Shown: positions 32,363 through 41,177, counted from the stretch's first letter. The stretch: DNA of 64,000 nucleotides from Nocardia sp. NBC_00416 (GCF_036032445.1 NZ_CP107932.1:5086501-5150500); one strand, 5' to 3'. Made by a program: numbers and translations. Notes: generated by a model not told the origin, from the sequence alone.

Positions 32363-34696
32363 GTGAGCTCGTCCCGTTCTCGCCGTGGTCCGCTACCACC
32401 GCAGTACCCCTCCATTGCCGGATGGAAACAGCTGGACGACTCCGGTCCCCGTCCCCGCCCACCCACCTATAACCGCCCACATCGGACGCGCGGCCAGCGC
32501 ATCCGCCACCTGGTGCTGTGGCTGTTCACCATCCTGGTCGCCATACCGGCGCTGCTGGTGGCGCTGGTTTATTGGAGCGCGGAGATCCCGCCCGCCGGAA
32601 CCGTGCCGATCAACCAGACCGCGCGGATCACCGCCTCCGACGGCACGACCGTACTGGCCGAGGTCGTACCCCCCGAGGGCAATCGCATCCCGGTGCCGCT
32701 GTCCGATGTGCCCGACCACGTGCGCGACGCGGTGCTCTCCGCGGAAGACCGCAACTTCTACACCAATCCCGGCTTCTCGGCTTCGGGTCTGCTGCGCGCC
32801 GTCCGGGACAACGCCTTGGGGCGGGCCAACGCCGGCGGCGGTTCCACCATCACCCAGCAGTATGTGAAGAACGCTTTCCTCGGCTCCGAGCGCACGGTCA
32901 GCCGGAAGATGCACGAACTGATCATCTCCTCGAAGATGTCGAAGGAATGGAGCAAGGACGAGATCCTCGGCGCCTACCTCAACACCATCTACTTCGGCCG
33001 CGGCGCCTACGGGATCGCCGCGGCGGCCACGGCGTACTTCGGCAAACCGGTCTCCGAACTCACCGTCGCCGAGGGAGCGGTACTGGCCGCGTTGATCCGG
33101 TCCCCGTCCGGCCTGGATCCGCAGGCCCAGCTCCCCCAGCTGCTGCAACGCTGGAACTACGTGCTCAACGGCATGGTCGAGATGGACACCCTGGCCCCCG
33201 GCGAACGCGACACGATCGACTTCCCGCCGACGATCCCCCCGCCCGCCCCGGACGACGTCCGCAGCACCCGCGGCCCGGAAGGGCATATCAAGACGCAGGT
33301 GTTGCGCGAACTGTCCGACGCCGGGATCTCCGACCGGGAACTGAACACCGGCGCCCTGCAGATCACCACCACCATCGACGCGAAGGCCCAGCAGGCCGCC
33401 ACCGCCGCCGCCGGCGAGACTCTCGACGGGCAGCCCCCGGAACTCCGGGCGGCGGTGGCGTCCATCGATCCACGGTCCGGGGCGGTTCGCGCCTACTACG
33501 GCGGCGCGGACGGGATCGGTTTCGATTTCGCCCAGGCCCCGGTGCAGACGGGTTCGGCGTTCAAGACCTTCGCGGTACTCGCGGCGCTGCAACAGGGCAT
33601 CCCGCTGTCCCGGGCGTTCGACAGCGCGCCCGTGGACGTCAACGGAGTCCTGGTCCGCAATGTCGAAGACGAATCCTGCGGCGCCTGCAGCCTGGGCGAG
33701 GCTTACAAACGTTCGCTCAATACCAGCTTCTATCGGCTCACCCTGGCCATGAACAACGGTCCCCAGGCGATCGCCGACGCCGCCCACCAGGCCGGTATCC
33801 CCCAGGACATCCCCGGTGTTCCGGGGCAGTCCCTCACCGAACTGGGCGCCCCGCCCATGCCGTCCATCGTGCTGGGCACGTACCTGGTCCGTCCCTTGGA
33901 CATGGCCTCGGCCTACGCCACCATCGCGGGCGACGGGCAATACCACCAGCCGTACTTCGTGCAGCGGGTGGTCCGCGGCGACGGCCGGGTACTGCTGGAC
34001 CGCGGCGGCGACCCGCAACAGCGGACCGGCGCGCAGCCGCCGCCCGGCGAGCAGCGGATACCGCAGACCATCGCCGCGCAGACCGCCGCGGCCATGCTGC
34101 CGATCGCCTCGTACTCCAACGGGCACGGACTCAACGGCCGCCCCTCTTCGGCCAAGACCGGCACGACCCAGCTGGGCGATACCGGACAGAACAAGGATGC
34201 CTGGATGGTCGGGTTCACCCCGTCGCTGTCCACCGCGGTCTGGGTCGGCACGGAGCTGAACCTGCCGATCATGACCGCGGGCGGCGGGCGCATCTACGGA
34301 TCGGGTCTGCCCGCCGATATCTGGAAACGAACCATGGACGGCGCCCTGGCCGACACTCCGACCGAACAGATAGGCGCGCCGGGTCCCGCACCGGCCCCGT
34401 CATCCAGCGCCCCGTCCGCGCCCGATCAACCCTCGCGCAACCCCTACGACATCCTCAACCCGCCGCCCCCGCCACCGGAGCCACAACCGCAGGAGCAGCA
34501 ACCGTCGCAGCAGCAACCCTTCATCGTGATCCCGCCGGCTTCCGAACCGTATGTACCCGAACCCGAGCCGGAACCCGCGCCGGTGCCACGGGCTCCCGCC
34601 CCGCCCCCGGTGGAAGCACCCCCGGCGGCGCCGCCCCCTCCGCCGCCGCCCCGGGTCGTGGAAATCCTGCCGGGGGTAACGATCCCGGTGCCGTGA
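32363..34696 (+). CDS. Class A penicillin-binding protein (bifunctional)
   Basis: 777 residues: short cytoplasmic lead, one membrane helix (~48-71), GT51 glycosyltransferase (~85-270; catalytic E128 in AEDRNFY, GGGSTITQQYVKNAF), transpeptidase (~345-650; S398-x-x-K401, SLN 451-453, KTG 598-600) and a Pro/Glu/Gln-rich C-terminal tail (~660-777). It polymerises and cross-links peptidoglycan at the outer face of the membrane. It is a clear paralogue of ponA1 at 43879 with the same domain order, but has a much shorter N-terminus and longer tail. A CGAC pair (C439, C442) matches CGTC in ponA1. GTG 32363 is preferred because the AGAGGAG site abuts ATG 32357 too closely. Confidence 0.9.
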   Translation: MSSSRSRRGPLPPQYPSIAGWKQLDDSGPRPRPPTYNRPHRTRGQRIRHLVLWLFTILVAIPALLVALVYWSAEIPPAGTVPINQTARITASDGTTVLAEVVPPEGNRIPVPLSDVPDHVRDAVLSAEDRNFYTNPGFSASGLLRAVRDNALGRANAGGGSTITQQYVKNAFLGSERTVSRKMHELIISSKMSKEWSKDEILGAYLNTIYFGRGAYGIAAAATAYFGKPVSELTVAEGAVLAALIRSPSGLDPQAQLPQLLQRWNYVLNGMVEMDTLAPGERDTIDFPPTIPPPAPDDVRSTRGPEGHIKTQVLRELSDAGISDRELNTGALQITTTIDAKAQQAATAAAGETLDGQPPELRAAVASIDPRSGAVRAYYGGADGIGFDFAQAPVQTGSAFKTFAVLAALQQGIPLSRAFDSAPVDVNGVLVRNVEDESCGACSLGEAYKRSLNTSFYRLTLAMNNGPQAIADAAHQAGIPQDIPGVPGQSLTELGAPPMPSIVLGTYLVRPLDMASAYATIAGDGQYHQPYFVQRVVRGDGRVLLDRGGDPQQRTGAQPPPGEQRIPQTIAAQTAAAMLPIASYSNGHGLNGRPSSAKTGTTQLGDTGQNKDAWMVGFTPSLSTAVWVGTELNLPIMTAGGGRIYGSGLPADIWKRTMDGALADTPTEQIGAPGPAPAPSSSAPSAPDQPSRNPYDILNPPPPPPEPQPQEQQPSQQQPFIVIPPASEPYVPEPEPEPAPVPRAPAPPPVEAPPAAPPPPPPPRVVEILPGVTIPVP

Positions 34697-34866
34697 ACCA
34701 CGGATTCCGGTCGTGATACCACCGAAGGAACGGTCGGCATGGCAGCATCGTTGGCCAGAGTGAGATGTCGCCCATCCGACCGACCGGCCCGGGCCGACGC
34801 CCGTGCCGGGACGGGCGTGCGGGAGGATAGCGCTCGAGCGACGACGTATGACGAGACATAGGGGCT

Positions 34867-35334
34867 ATGCCGGTGGAATTCAATGTCGTTGACCGCCCGG
34901 AAACGCTGGTGGCGGGAATGGTGCTGCGCAGCCCGGCACTCGCTGTGGAAGGACCGCGCCGCACCAGAGTCGAAGAAGCCTGGAAACGCACTCTGGCCCG
35001 AGCCTTACCCGGCCCCCCGGCCAGCGCGTTCGTCGACCACGCGCCGGAGATCAACTCCTACCTCACCCATATCATCGGCTACCGCTGCCGCAGCCTCGAC
35101 GACCTGCTGCCCGGCGATATCCTCGCCCGCATCCCCGCCGGCCGCTATGCCCGCTTCACGCTCAGCGGCGACGATCTCGGCGAAACGATCGTGACCCTGT
35201 GGCGCGCCATCTGGGACGCCGAAGCCGGCGGCCGGCTGACCCGTTCCTACACCGGCGACCACGAACGCTACCCGGACCGGAACACGGTGGAAGTGTTCGT
35301 GGCACTGGCAGAAGACGATTCGGCGAGCAGGTAG
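34867..35334 (+). CDS. GyrI-like effector-binding domain protein
   Basis: 155 residues: a stand-alone GyrI/SOUL-like effector-binding domain (as in the C-terminus of AraC/MerR multidrug regulators) without a DNA-binding part. Typical blocks are a start PETLVAGMVLRSP, a middle YLTHIIGYRCRSLDDLLPGD, and a PAGRYARFTLSGDD strand followed by the EVFVALA end. Members can bind or hydrolyse hydrophobic cationic compounds. It forms a tandem pair with the next gene, 8 bp apart, and the two are diverged paralogues (PTGRYAKF and ERY...VEVYV match). ATG 34867 follows AGGGG. The 170-bp gap before it has only a small CGCCCGT/ACGGGCG hairpin. Confidence 0.75.
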   Translation: MPVEFNVVDRPETLVAGMVLRSPALAVEGPRRTRVEEAWKRTLARALPGPPASAFVDHAPEINSYLTHIIGYRCRSLDDLLPGDILARIPAGRYARFTLSGDDLGETIVTLWRAIWDAEAGGRLTRSYTGDHERYPDRNTVEVFVALAEDDSASR

Positions 35335-35342
35335 GAAGAGCT

Positions 35343-35768
35343 GTGGATTTCGAGATTGTCGAACTGGACGAAAGCCTGGTAGCCGGGCTCACCATCCCGC
35401 TGGCCGGTCGTGAGGTGACCGCCCGCGACCTCGACCTGGTGAACTTCACCTGGGACCGCTACCTCAGCCGAGAGAAGAACGTCCCCCGGGTCGCCGCCTA
35501 TATCGGCCAGCAGGACCACGCGGTCGCCGTACTCGGCTACGAGATAAAAGCTATGGACGACTTGGATCCCGGCGATGTACTCACCCGAGTCCCGACCGGC
35601 CGCTACGCGAAATTCGTGGTCACCGAGAAACCCTACGACCTCCTCCGCACGGCATGGGCGAGGGTCCGCGAAGCGGAAAAGGCGGGCACGATAACCCGCT
35701 CCCACACCGCCGAACTGGAACGCTACATCGGCCCGACCTCAGTAGAGGTCTACGTCTCCCTCGACTGA
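35343..35768 (+). CDS. GyrI-like effector-binding domain protein
   Basis: 141 residues: second member of the tandem pair, same domain as the preceding gene: DESLVAGLTIPL, AVLGYEIKAMDDLDPGD, VPTGRYAKFVVTE, and a C-terminal TSVEVYVSLD. It contains no DNA-binding domain. GTG 35343 has AGGAAGAG immediately upstream and follows the previous stop by 8 bp, so the two are co-translated. The pair may bind the same ligand or act as a heterodimer; that is inference. Confidence 0.75.
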   Translation: MDFEIVELDESLVAGLTIPLAGREVTARDLDLVNFTWDRYLSREKNVPRVAAYIGQQDHAVAVLGYEIKAMDDLDPGDVLTRVPTGRYAKFVVTEKPYDLLRTAWARVREAEKAGTITRSHTAELERYIGPTSVEVYVSLD

Positions 35769-35868
35769 CCGTGTTCCTCGTATCGCGTCCGCTGTCGTGA
35801 CGGTCGGGCGGCGCGTCCTCGGCACGTAACCGTCGCGAGCACCCGCACGCGAATGAGCAGCCGCTGAG

Positions 35869-36462
35869 TCAGGCCCGGACAATGGGTGTCAACGTCTCGA
35901 TCAGCCGGTCGGCGTATGCCGCGTCGATTCGCGCACCGCTGACGAGGAGTCGATAGTAGAGCGCTCCGTAGATCAGATCGATGATGACGTCGGCGTCGAG
36001 GTTGCGCCGGAGGTCGCCGTCGGCGATCCCTGTGGAGATGAGCCGGCTCACCTCGGCTCGCCGGCCGTCGAGGAATCGTTCGCGTAGCGCGTCGGCGAGT
36101 TCGGGATCGTGCTGGGCCGCCGCGACAAGGGCGACGAACGGACGGCGAGCTTCAGGAGTGTTCATCAACTCCGCCACCCGCCGGGCCTGAATCCGCAACC
36201 GGGTCAGCGCATCACCGTCGGCCGGGGCCTCCATCCGGTCGGCGAATGCTTCTGTGAAGGCATCCATCAATACCGCCGCCTTGGTCGGCCACCACCGATA
36301 GATGGTGTTCTTGCTGACCCCGGCTCGTGCGGCGAGGTCGTCGACGCTCAGCCCGGGCAACCCACTGTCGGTCAGCAGTTCGTGTGCCGCGGCGAGAACC
36401 GCTCGGCGCGACCGTTCGCTGCGCGGTCGCCCCGGTCCGCGCCCCTCCTCCGATTTCATCAT
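35869..36462 (-). CDS. TetR-family transcriptional regulator
   Basis: 197 residues. N-terminal HTH (~18-62: AVLAAAHELLTDSGLPGLSV, then DDLAARAGVSKNTIYRWW), C-terminal TetR_C-type ligand domain. The lead GPGRPRSERSRRAV is basic. It is head-to-head with an SDR gene 67 bp away, the usual arrangement for a local repressor responding to the enzyme's substrate. The start is ATG 36462 or 36459. Confidence 0.88.
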   Translation of the reverse strand: MMKSEEGRGPGRPRSERSRRAVLAAAHELLTDSGLPGLSVDDLAARAGVSKNTIYRWWPTKAAVLMDAFTEAFADRMEAPADGDALTRLRIQARRVAELMNTPEARRPFVALVAAAQHDPELADALRERFLDGRRAEVSRLISTGIADGDLRRNLDADVIIDLIYGALYYRLLVSGARIDAAYADRLIETLTPIVRA

Positions 36463-36471
36463 GGCGCCACT

Positions 36472-36509
36472 CTATCATTTCAGATACGATACGATCAGTA
36501 TTAAAATAG
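36472..36509. promoter_or_regulatory. Putative TetR operator/promoter, AT-rich
   Basis: A strikingly AT-rich 38-bp patch in an otherwise GC-rich region, with approximate inverted symmetry (CTAT...GATAC / GTATT...AATAG). It fills the short gap between tetR and the SDR gene, so promoters and the repressor site must lie here. The exact operator is uncertain. Confidence 0.4.
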
Positions 36510-36529
36510 TTCGAAGAAGGAGATCGACA

Positions 36530-37369
36530 ATGAACACCGATCGGGTATGGCTGATAACCGGCGCTTCCTCCGGATTCGGCGCGGCAGTGAGTCGAGCGGT
36601 GGCCGCCGAGGGCGCACGCGTGGTGGCAACGGCTCGGAACCCGTCACACGCGCAGTCCTTACGCGAACTCGCGGCAGCGCATCCCGGCCGCATCCTCGTC
36701 ACCCGGTTGGATGTCACCGACGCGGAGCAGGCGCAGCAAGCCGTGACACAGACGGTGAATACCTTCGGTCGCCTGGATGTCGTGGTGAACAACGCGGGGT
36801 ACGGGGTATTCGGCGCCACGGAGGAGGTACCCGACAGCGCCGTGCGGGAGATATTCGAGACGAACGTTTTCGGATCCCTGAACGTGATCCGCGCGGCCCT
36901 ACCTGTACTGCGCGGGCAGAAGAGCGGGCATATCGTGCAGATCTCGTCGGTAGCCGGTGTCGCCTCTCCCTCACCGGGATTGGGTATCTATGCGGCCACC
37001 AAGTTCGCGGTCGAAGGGTTGAACGAGGGGCTGGCGCGGGAGATCGCCCACCTCGGAATCGGGGTGACGATCGTCGAGCCCGGGATGTTCGGCACGAGTT
37101 TCGTCGCATCGCTGGGAATCACACCCACAAAGGACCCGGACTACTCCGCCAGTGTCGAAGCCGCACACGACCGGCTCGCCCAGCTCGATCCGAGCATTTA
37201 CGGCGACCCTGACCGGGCGGCGCGCCAGATAGTCGACGCCGTCGAATCCGCTGCGCCGCCGCTGCGGCTGCCCGTGGGGCGTGACGCCGTCGACGCGATC
37301 CGCACCAAACTGACCGGCCAGCTCGCCGCGCTGGACGAATGGGATGTTCCCGTCGCGCCCGTCGGCTGA
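36530..37369 (+). CDS. SDR-family oxidoreductase
   Basis: 279 residues, classical SDR: TGASSGFG cofactor loop, NNAG, catalytic Ser in QISSVAG, YAATK (YxxxK), and a PGMFGTSF substrate loop. The R in VVATARNPSH after beta-2 suggests NADP(H). It belongs to the SDRs commonly paired with TetR repressors and probably reduces aldehydes or ketones; the substrate is unknown. ATG 36530 has AGAAGGAGA upstream. It is divergent from tetR and convergent with the type VII-associated pair. Confidence 0.87.
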   Translation: MNTDRVWLITGASSGFGAAVSRAVAAEGARVVATARNPSHAQSLRELAAAHPGRILVTRLDVTDAEQAQQAVTQTVNTFGRLDVVVNNAGYGVFGATEEVPDSAVREIFETNVFGSLNVIRAALPVLRGQKSGHIVQISSVAGVASPSPGLGIYAATKFAVEGLNEGLAREIAHLGIGVTIVEPGMFGTSFVASLGITPTKDPDYSASVEAAHDRLAQLDPSIYGDPDRAARQIVDAVESAAPPLRLPVGRDAVDAIRTKLTGQLAALDEWDVPVAPVG

Positions 37370-37415
37370 ATCCGATAAGCGAACTGCCCGACACCTACGG
37401 CATCGCTCGGTGGCG

Positions 37416-37967
37416 TCACACCTGACCGGCCGGACGAATCGCGTCGGCGCCGAGACGGAACGAATGATCGCTACCGGGGTTGAACAATACGTCCACGCCT
37501 TCGGGCAGGGCCTCGTGCAGCTGGGAACCGACAACTGGTACCCAGTCCCGCACGCCCAGCTGTTTTTTGTGAATTTCGGCGGTGACGACGACAACACATC
37601 GGATGCCGTCCGGGGAGAAAGCTATCCGCGGCTGGTCCTGCTCGTCGCATGCGATCTCGACGATTGTGCGCAGGAGCGTCGGAACGATCCGGTCGCCGCG
37701 GTCCTCACCTAGGTCGATGAGGCGCAGCAGGGCGTCGATGGGATCGCTGGGGCTTCGGGGGGATTGCGGAAGGTAGCCGGGATTCGGCTGGAAAGGCCCT
37801 AGTTCTCCGTCCTTTTCGCGCCGCCATCCGCCGACCAGGACTTCCAGCGGAGGATCTCCGGGATGACCTTCCGAGATCCAGCTCGGGTCGAGGAGCACGA
37901 ACCAGTCGCCCTGACGGACTGCTGCGGATGGATCCATCGGCTGTGTCCCGTTCCTGTTCGTTGTCAC
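37416..37967 (-). CDS. Type VII secretion system-associated protein
   Basis: 183 residues, soluble, no signal peptide. The pattern GDWFVLLDPSW, then PPLEVLVGGWRRE, GELGPFQPNPGYLPQSP and DPIDALLRLI matches the small actinobacterial proteins annotated as type VII secretion-associated, which sit beside ESX-type effector genes and may serve as chaperone or immunity partner; that role is inferred. GTG 37967 overlaps the stop of the upstream gene (GTGA), so it is translated with the candidate peptidase. ATG 37937 is an in-frame alternative. Confidence 0.65.
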   Translation of the reverse strand: MTTNRNGTQPMDPSAAVRQGDWFVLLDPSWISEGHPGDPPLEVLVGGWRREKDGELGPFQPNPGYLPQSPRSPSDPIDALLRLIDLGEDRGDRIVPTLLRTIVEIACDEQDQPRIAFSPDGIRCVVVVTAEIHKKQLGVRDWVPVVGSQLHEALPEGVDVLFNPGSDHSFRLGADAIRPAGQV

Positions 37968-38902
37968 GAATCCTGAGGTCGCGCCGACTCGCGTTCTGGT
38001 GCCGAGTAGGTCTCGAACAACTGACGATCAGGGCTTTCGCGCTTCACATACAAGTCGGTCGGCATTCCCGCGTGCTCGGGAATCGGCGTATTCGCCACGT
38101 CGGTGGGGGCGTGGATATTACCGGTGACCACCCGCTTCGAGTGAAGGTACTCGGCGGCCCCCGGTGCCGCAGAGGTGGCGGATCTCGCGGTTTCGCACGC
38201 TACGAGTACCAGCTCATCGGCCGGGTTCAGGCCGAAGAGAACGGCGGAGGTCTCGTGCGCCTCGAGCATTTCCCCGCCTTCGCGTCCGTCCAAGTACACC
38301 GAGATCCAGTTGGGGTCGGATCCGTTGCGGATATCGGACTCATGGTTGCTGCCGGCTCCTCGGTTGACACTGACCAAGAAGTGGTCGCCGGAGTCTCCTC
38401 CTCGGATCGCTCCCCCATGAATGAAGGTGTACTTGGGTGGTCGACCCGACCGGCGGACGGCCTCGGCCCACGGGGCATCTTCCGGTGGAAGATACTTCCC
38501 GTGCACCTTGGGGACAACCTCGGTATCAGCCCGTCTCGTCTCCTGTTCCGCCCACCTGACCAGATCTTCGTACCCGAATTTGTCCCCCCCGTGTTCGAAG
38601 GTGACTCCGATGAGGTTGCCATCGGAGTCGTTCAGCGGCCGACTCCACACATCCGATGGCCGGAACCTGACCCGCTTGCCCTCGAAAGTCGTGCCGGTCA
38701 GCGATTTCACCCGGTCGTATGCTTCACGGTCACCGTGGTAGTACGCGCGGGCTGCCTCTCTCAGTTCATCGGCGAGACCAGAGGTCATCTTTACCCGAGC
38801 CAACGCCGTGCGCTGAAACTCCAGCCGGATGAGATCGCGCGCATATCGACACGCCGGACCGATCCCGATCGTGCTGAAATCGATCATTCTGGGATCGATC
38901 AT
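37964..38902 (-). CDS. Candidate caspase-like (CHAT/clan CD type) protein, type VII-associated
   Basis: 312 residues, not recognised by name. Two motifs stand out: YTFIHGG with H162-G163, and LVLVACETARS with C236 preceded by hydrophobic residues and Ala. His-Gly and hydrophobic-Ala-Cys are the catalytic signature of clan CD peptidases (caspase, CHAT, C80). The spacing of ~74 residues is plausible. The N-terminal ~130 residues are helical and charged, with no signal peptide or WXG motif visible. It is translationally coupled to the type VII-associated gene, which suggests an effector or effector-processing enzyme with its partner. Start: ATG 38902 (alternative 38887). Confidence 0.55.
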   Translation of the reverse strand: MIDPRMIDFSTIGIGPACRYARDLIRLEFQRTALARVKMTSGLADELREAARAYYHGDREAYDRVKSLTGTTFEGKRVRFRPSDVWSRPLNDSDGNLIGVTFEHGGDKFGYEDLVRWAEQETRRADTEVVPKVHGKYLPPEDAPWAEAVRRSGRPPKYTFIHGGAIRGGDSGDHFLVSVNRGAGSNHESDIRNGSDPNWISVYLDGREGGEMLEAHETSAVLFGLNPADELVLVACETARSATSAAPGAAEYLHSKRVVTGNIHAPTDVANTPIPEHAGMPTDLYVKRESPDRQLFETYSAPERESARPQDS

Positions 38903-39228
38903 GCTGCTCCGCCCTCCTCACGCACCGGGTCGAGGACATCTCTCGCAGCACCACACAAATCTATAGCGGCTCGGCACCTATCGACGGTTTTCACAGCTGA
39001 GGAGTCGAATTCAGCCGACATCTCAGAGGTCGAACACGCCGAAGACGCGCGGATGAACGCAGAGCTTCACGAAGGAGCTGACCTATCCGCCTCGGCGGGA
39101 GAGCCCCTTCTCACCCGGGTGAGCCGACCCGACTTTCAGCGTTCACGCCCGGCCTACTGCCACCTTCGCGGGTAGGCCGCCCGGACGGGAAAGCCCGGTC
39201 GGCCTGTCCCGTCCGGCGAGCCGCACAC
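38903..39228. other. 326-bp intergenic region
   Basis: No gene found. The left part is upstream of the candidate peptidase and should hold its minus-strand promoter. The right end holds the ino1 terminator. Base composition is lower in GC than the flanks around 38940-39060. Short ORFs crossing it are unsupported. Confidence 0.4.
39181..39216 (-). terminator. Hairpin terminator after ino1
   Basis: A perfect 10-bp stem, CCGGACGGGA (39181-39190) with TCCCGTCCGG (39207-39216), 16-nt loop, begins 13 bp beyond the ino1 stop. Confidence 0.75.
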
Positions 39229-40320
39229 TCAGGCGTCGATGATGAAAGCCTCGAGCTGGGTGCGGGCGATATCGTCGGCCAGCTGCTTCGGCGGGGATTT
39301 CATCAGGTATGCCGAGGCCGGGATGACCGGTCCGCCGATACCGCGGTCCTTGGCGATCTTCGCGGCGCGGACCGCGTCGATGATGATGCCGGCCGAGTTC
39401 GGCGAGTCCCACACCTCGAGCTTGTACTCCAGGTTCAGCGGCACATCACCGAAGGCACGGCCTTCGAGGCGGACATAGGCCCATTTGCGGTCGTCGAGCC
39501 AGCCCACGTGGTCGGAGGGGCCGATATGCACATCGCCGGCGCCCATTTCCTTCTTCAGGTTGCTGGTGACCGCCTGGGTCTTGGAGATCTTCTTCGACTC
39601 CAGCCGCTCACGCTCGAGCATGTTCTTGAAGTCCATATTGCCGCCGACATTCAGCTGCATGGTGCGGTCGAGCTGAACACCGCGGTCCTCGAACAGTTTC
39701 GCCATCACGCGGTGGGTGATGGTGGCACCGACCTGGCTCTTGATGTCGTCGCCGACGATCGGGACGCCCGCGGCGCGGAACTTCTCGGCCCATTCCGGAT
39801 CCGAGGCGATGAACACCGGGAGCGCGTTGACGAACGCCACATCGGCGTCGATCGCGCACTGGGCGTAGAACTTGTCGGCCTCTTCGGAACCGACCGGCAG
39901 ATAGGACACGAGGACGTCGGCCTCGGCATCCTTCAGCGCCTTGACGACGTCGACCGGATCGGATTCGGCCAGTTCGATGGTTTCGGCGTAGTACTTGCCG
40001 ATGCCGTCGAGGGTGGGGCCGCGCTGGACGGACACGCCGAGCGGCGGTACGTCGGAGATCTTGATCGTGTTGTTCTCGCTGGCGAAGATCGCCTCGGACA
40101 GGTCGAAGCCGACCTTCTTGGCGTCCACATCGAAGGCGGCCACGAACTGCACGTCACGAACGTGGTATTCGCCGAACCGCACGTGCATCAGTCCGGGCAC
40201 CGTCGTGGATTCGTCGGCATCCCGGTAGTACTGCACGCCCTGGACCAGCGAAGAGGCGCAGTTGCCCACGCCTACGATGGCGACGCGAACACTGGGGTTG
40301 TTGGTATCTCCACTACTCAT
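39229..40320 (-). CDS. ino1: myo-Inositol-1-phosphate synthase
   Basis: 363 residues, close to M. tuberculosis Ino1 (367). It converts glucose 6-phosphate to inositol 1-phosphate with NAD, the entry to phosphatidylinositol, mannosylated PI lipids and mycothiol. NAD-binding VAIVGVGNCASS at 13-24; further signatures QLNVGGNMDF, KKISKTQAV, DHVGWLDDRKWAY and the end GGPVIPASAYLMKSPPKQ. ATG 40320 overlaps the end of the PadR gene by 8 bp; the frame continues to 40374 but is unsupported. The order PadR-ino1 beside ponA1 matches M. tuberculosis Rv0047c-Rv0046c. Confidence 0.95.
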   Translation of the reverse strand: MSSGDTNNPSVRVAIVGVGNCASSLVQGVQYYRDADESTTVPGLMHVRFGEYHVRDVQFVAAFDVDAKKVGFDLSEAIFASENNTIKISDVPPLGVSVQRGPTLDGIGKYYAETIELAESDPVDVVKALKDAEADVLVSYLPVGSEEADKFYAQCAIDADVAFVNALPVFIASDPEWAEKFRAAGVPIVGDDIKSQVGATITHRVMAKLFEDRGVQLDRTMQLNVGGNMDFKNMLERERLESKKISKTQAVTSNLKKEMGAGDVHIGPSDHVGWLDDRKWAYVRLEGRAFGDVPLNLEYKLEVWDSPNSAGIIIDAVRAAKIAKDRGIGGPVIPASAYLMKSPPKQLADDIARTQLEAFIIDA

Positions 40321-40873
40321 GGCCGGTATTTCCCTCTTTCTGTGGTGGCGCCTTCGTCGATTGCTCCGCCGCAATCAACTCGTTGAGCCAGCGCACTTCG
40401 CGCTCGCTTGATTCGAGTCCGAGTTGATGGAGCTGGCGGGTGTAGCGATCCAGCGAGCCACTCGCTTTCTTGATCGCCTCCCGCAGCCCCTCTCGGCGCT
40501 CCTCGACCTGACGCCGCCTGCCCTCCAGGATCCGCATCCGCGCTTCCGCGGGGGTGCGGCTGAAGAAGGCGAGGTGTACGCCGAAGCCGTCATCGGTGTA
40601 GTTCTGCGGACCCGTATCGGCCAGGAGGTCTTTGAAACGCTCCCGACCCTCCGGGGTCAGCTGGTAAACCCGCCGCGCGCGGCGGGCGGTCACCAAGCCT
40701 TCGAGCCCTTCCTCCGCGATCAGCCCATCCGCACTCATACGTTTCAAGGTCGGATACAGCGATCCGTAGGAGAAAGCCCGAAACGCCCCGAGCAGACCGG
40801 TGAGCCGTTTCTTCAGCTCGTAGCCGTGCATGGGCGATTCCAGGAGCAGCCCGAGGATTGCCAGTTCGAGCAA
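40313..40873 (-). CDS. PadR-family transcriptional regulator
   Basis: 186 residues: PadR winged helix (LELAILGLLLESPMHGYELKK at the start, SYGSLYPTLKRMSADGLI as recognition segment, RRVYQLTPEGRERF wing), then a C-terminal helical dimerisation domain (Vir_act_alpha-like) rich in Arg/Glu. It is the orthologue by position of M. tuberculosis Rv0047c. The start is TTG 40873; the next in-frame Met would delete part of the domain. It shares an operon with ino1, and a perfect palindrome at 40929-40945 upstream is the probable autoregulatory site. Confidence 0.9.
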   Translation of the reverse strand: MLELAILGLLLESPMHGYELKKRLTGLLGAFRAFSYGSLYPTLKRMSADGLIAEEGLEGLVTARRARRVYQLTPEGRERFKDLLADTGPQNYTDDGFGVHLAFFSRTPAEARMRILEGRRRQVEERREGLREAIKKASGSLDRYTRQLHQLGLESSEREVRWLNELIAAEQSTKAPPQKEGNTGHE

Positions 40874-41177
40874 CGGGCTTCACCCCCTGACTTCCGTACA
40901 GACCTAACCGATGGATGCGACTACCCACTATATCGGACCGATATAACCACGCATAGTTCAGCGCGATGCATCACACATAGGACCAGGTGAACCCATATCT
41001 TCGTGACCGTCGTCGAGGACTGTCCTCACCCGGAGAGTCCGGCCGGTCAGGGGCGGACGACGCCACGGTCACGGTCACGATGCTCGATCTGCGGGCACGG
41101 CCCGAGCCCGGTGTAGAAGGACGCCGCGGACGGGCGCGGGGCGTGCCCATCGTCCGGCCTCGCCGCGGCCCCGGTCC
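40874..41177. other. 304-bp intergenic region upstream of PadR/ino1
   Basis: No gene. It contains the PadR palindrome (listed separately) and the 3' side of the minus-strand DUF1707 operon. ORFs reading across it on the plus strand have no support. Confidence 0.4.
40929..40945. promoter_or_regulatory. Candidate PadR operator
   Basis: Perfect palindrome TATATCGG-A-CCGATATA, AT-rich at the ends, 56 bp upstream of the PadR start. Position and symmetry fit autoregulation of the padR-ino1 operon. Confidence 0.6.

Noticed and set aside
37928..39175. 415-residue plus-strand ORF
   Set aside because: Antisense to the candidate caspase-like gene, whose codon pattern and motifs are protein-like while this frame has none.
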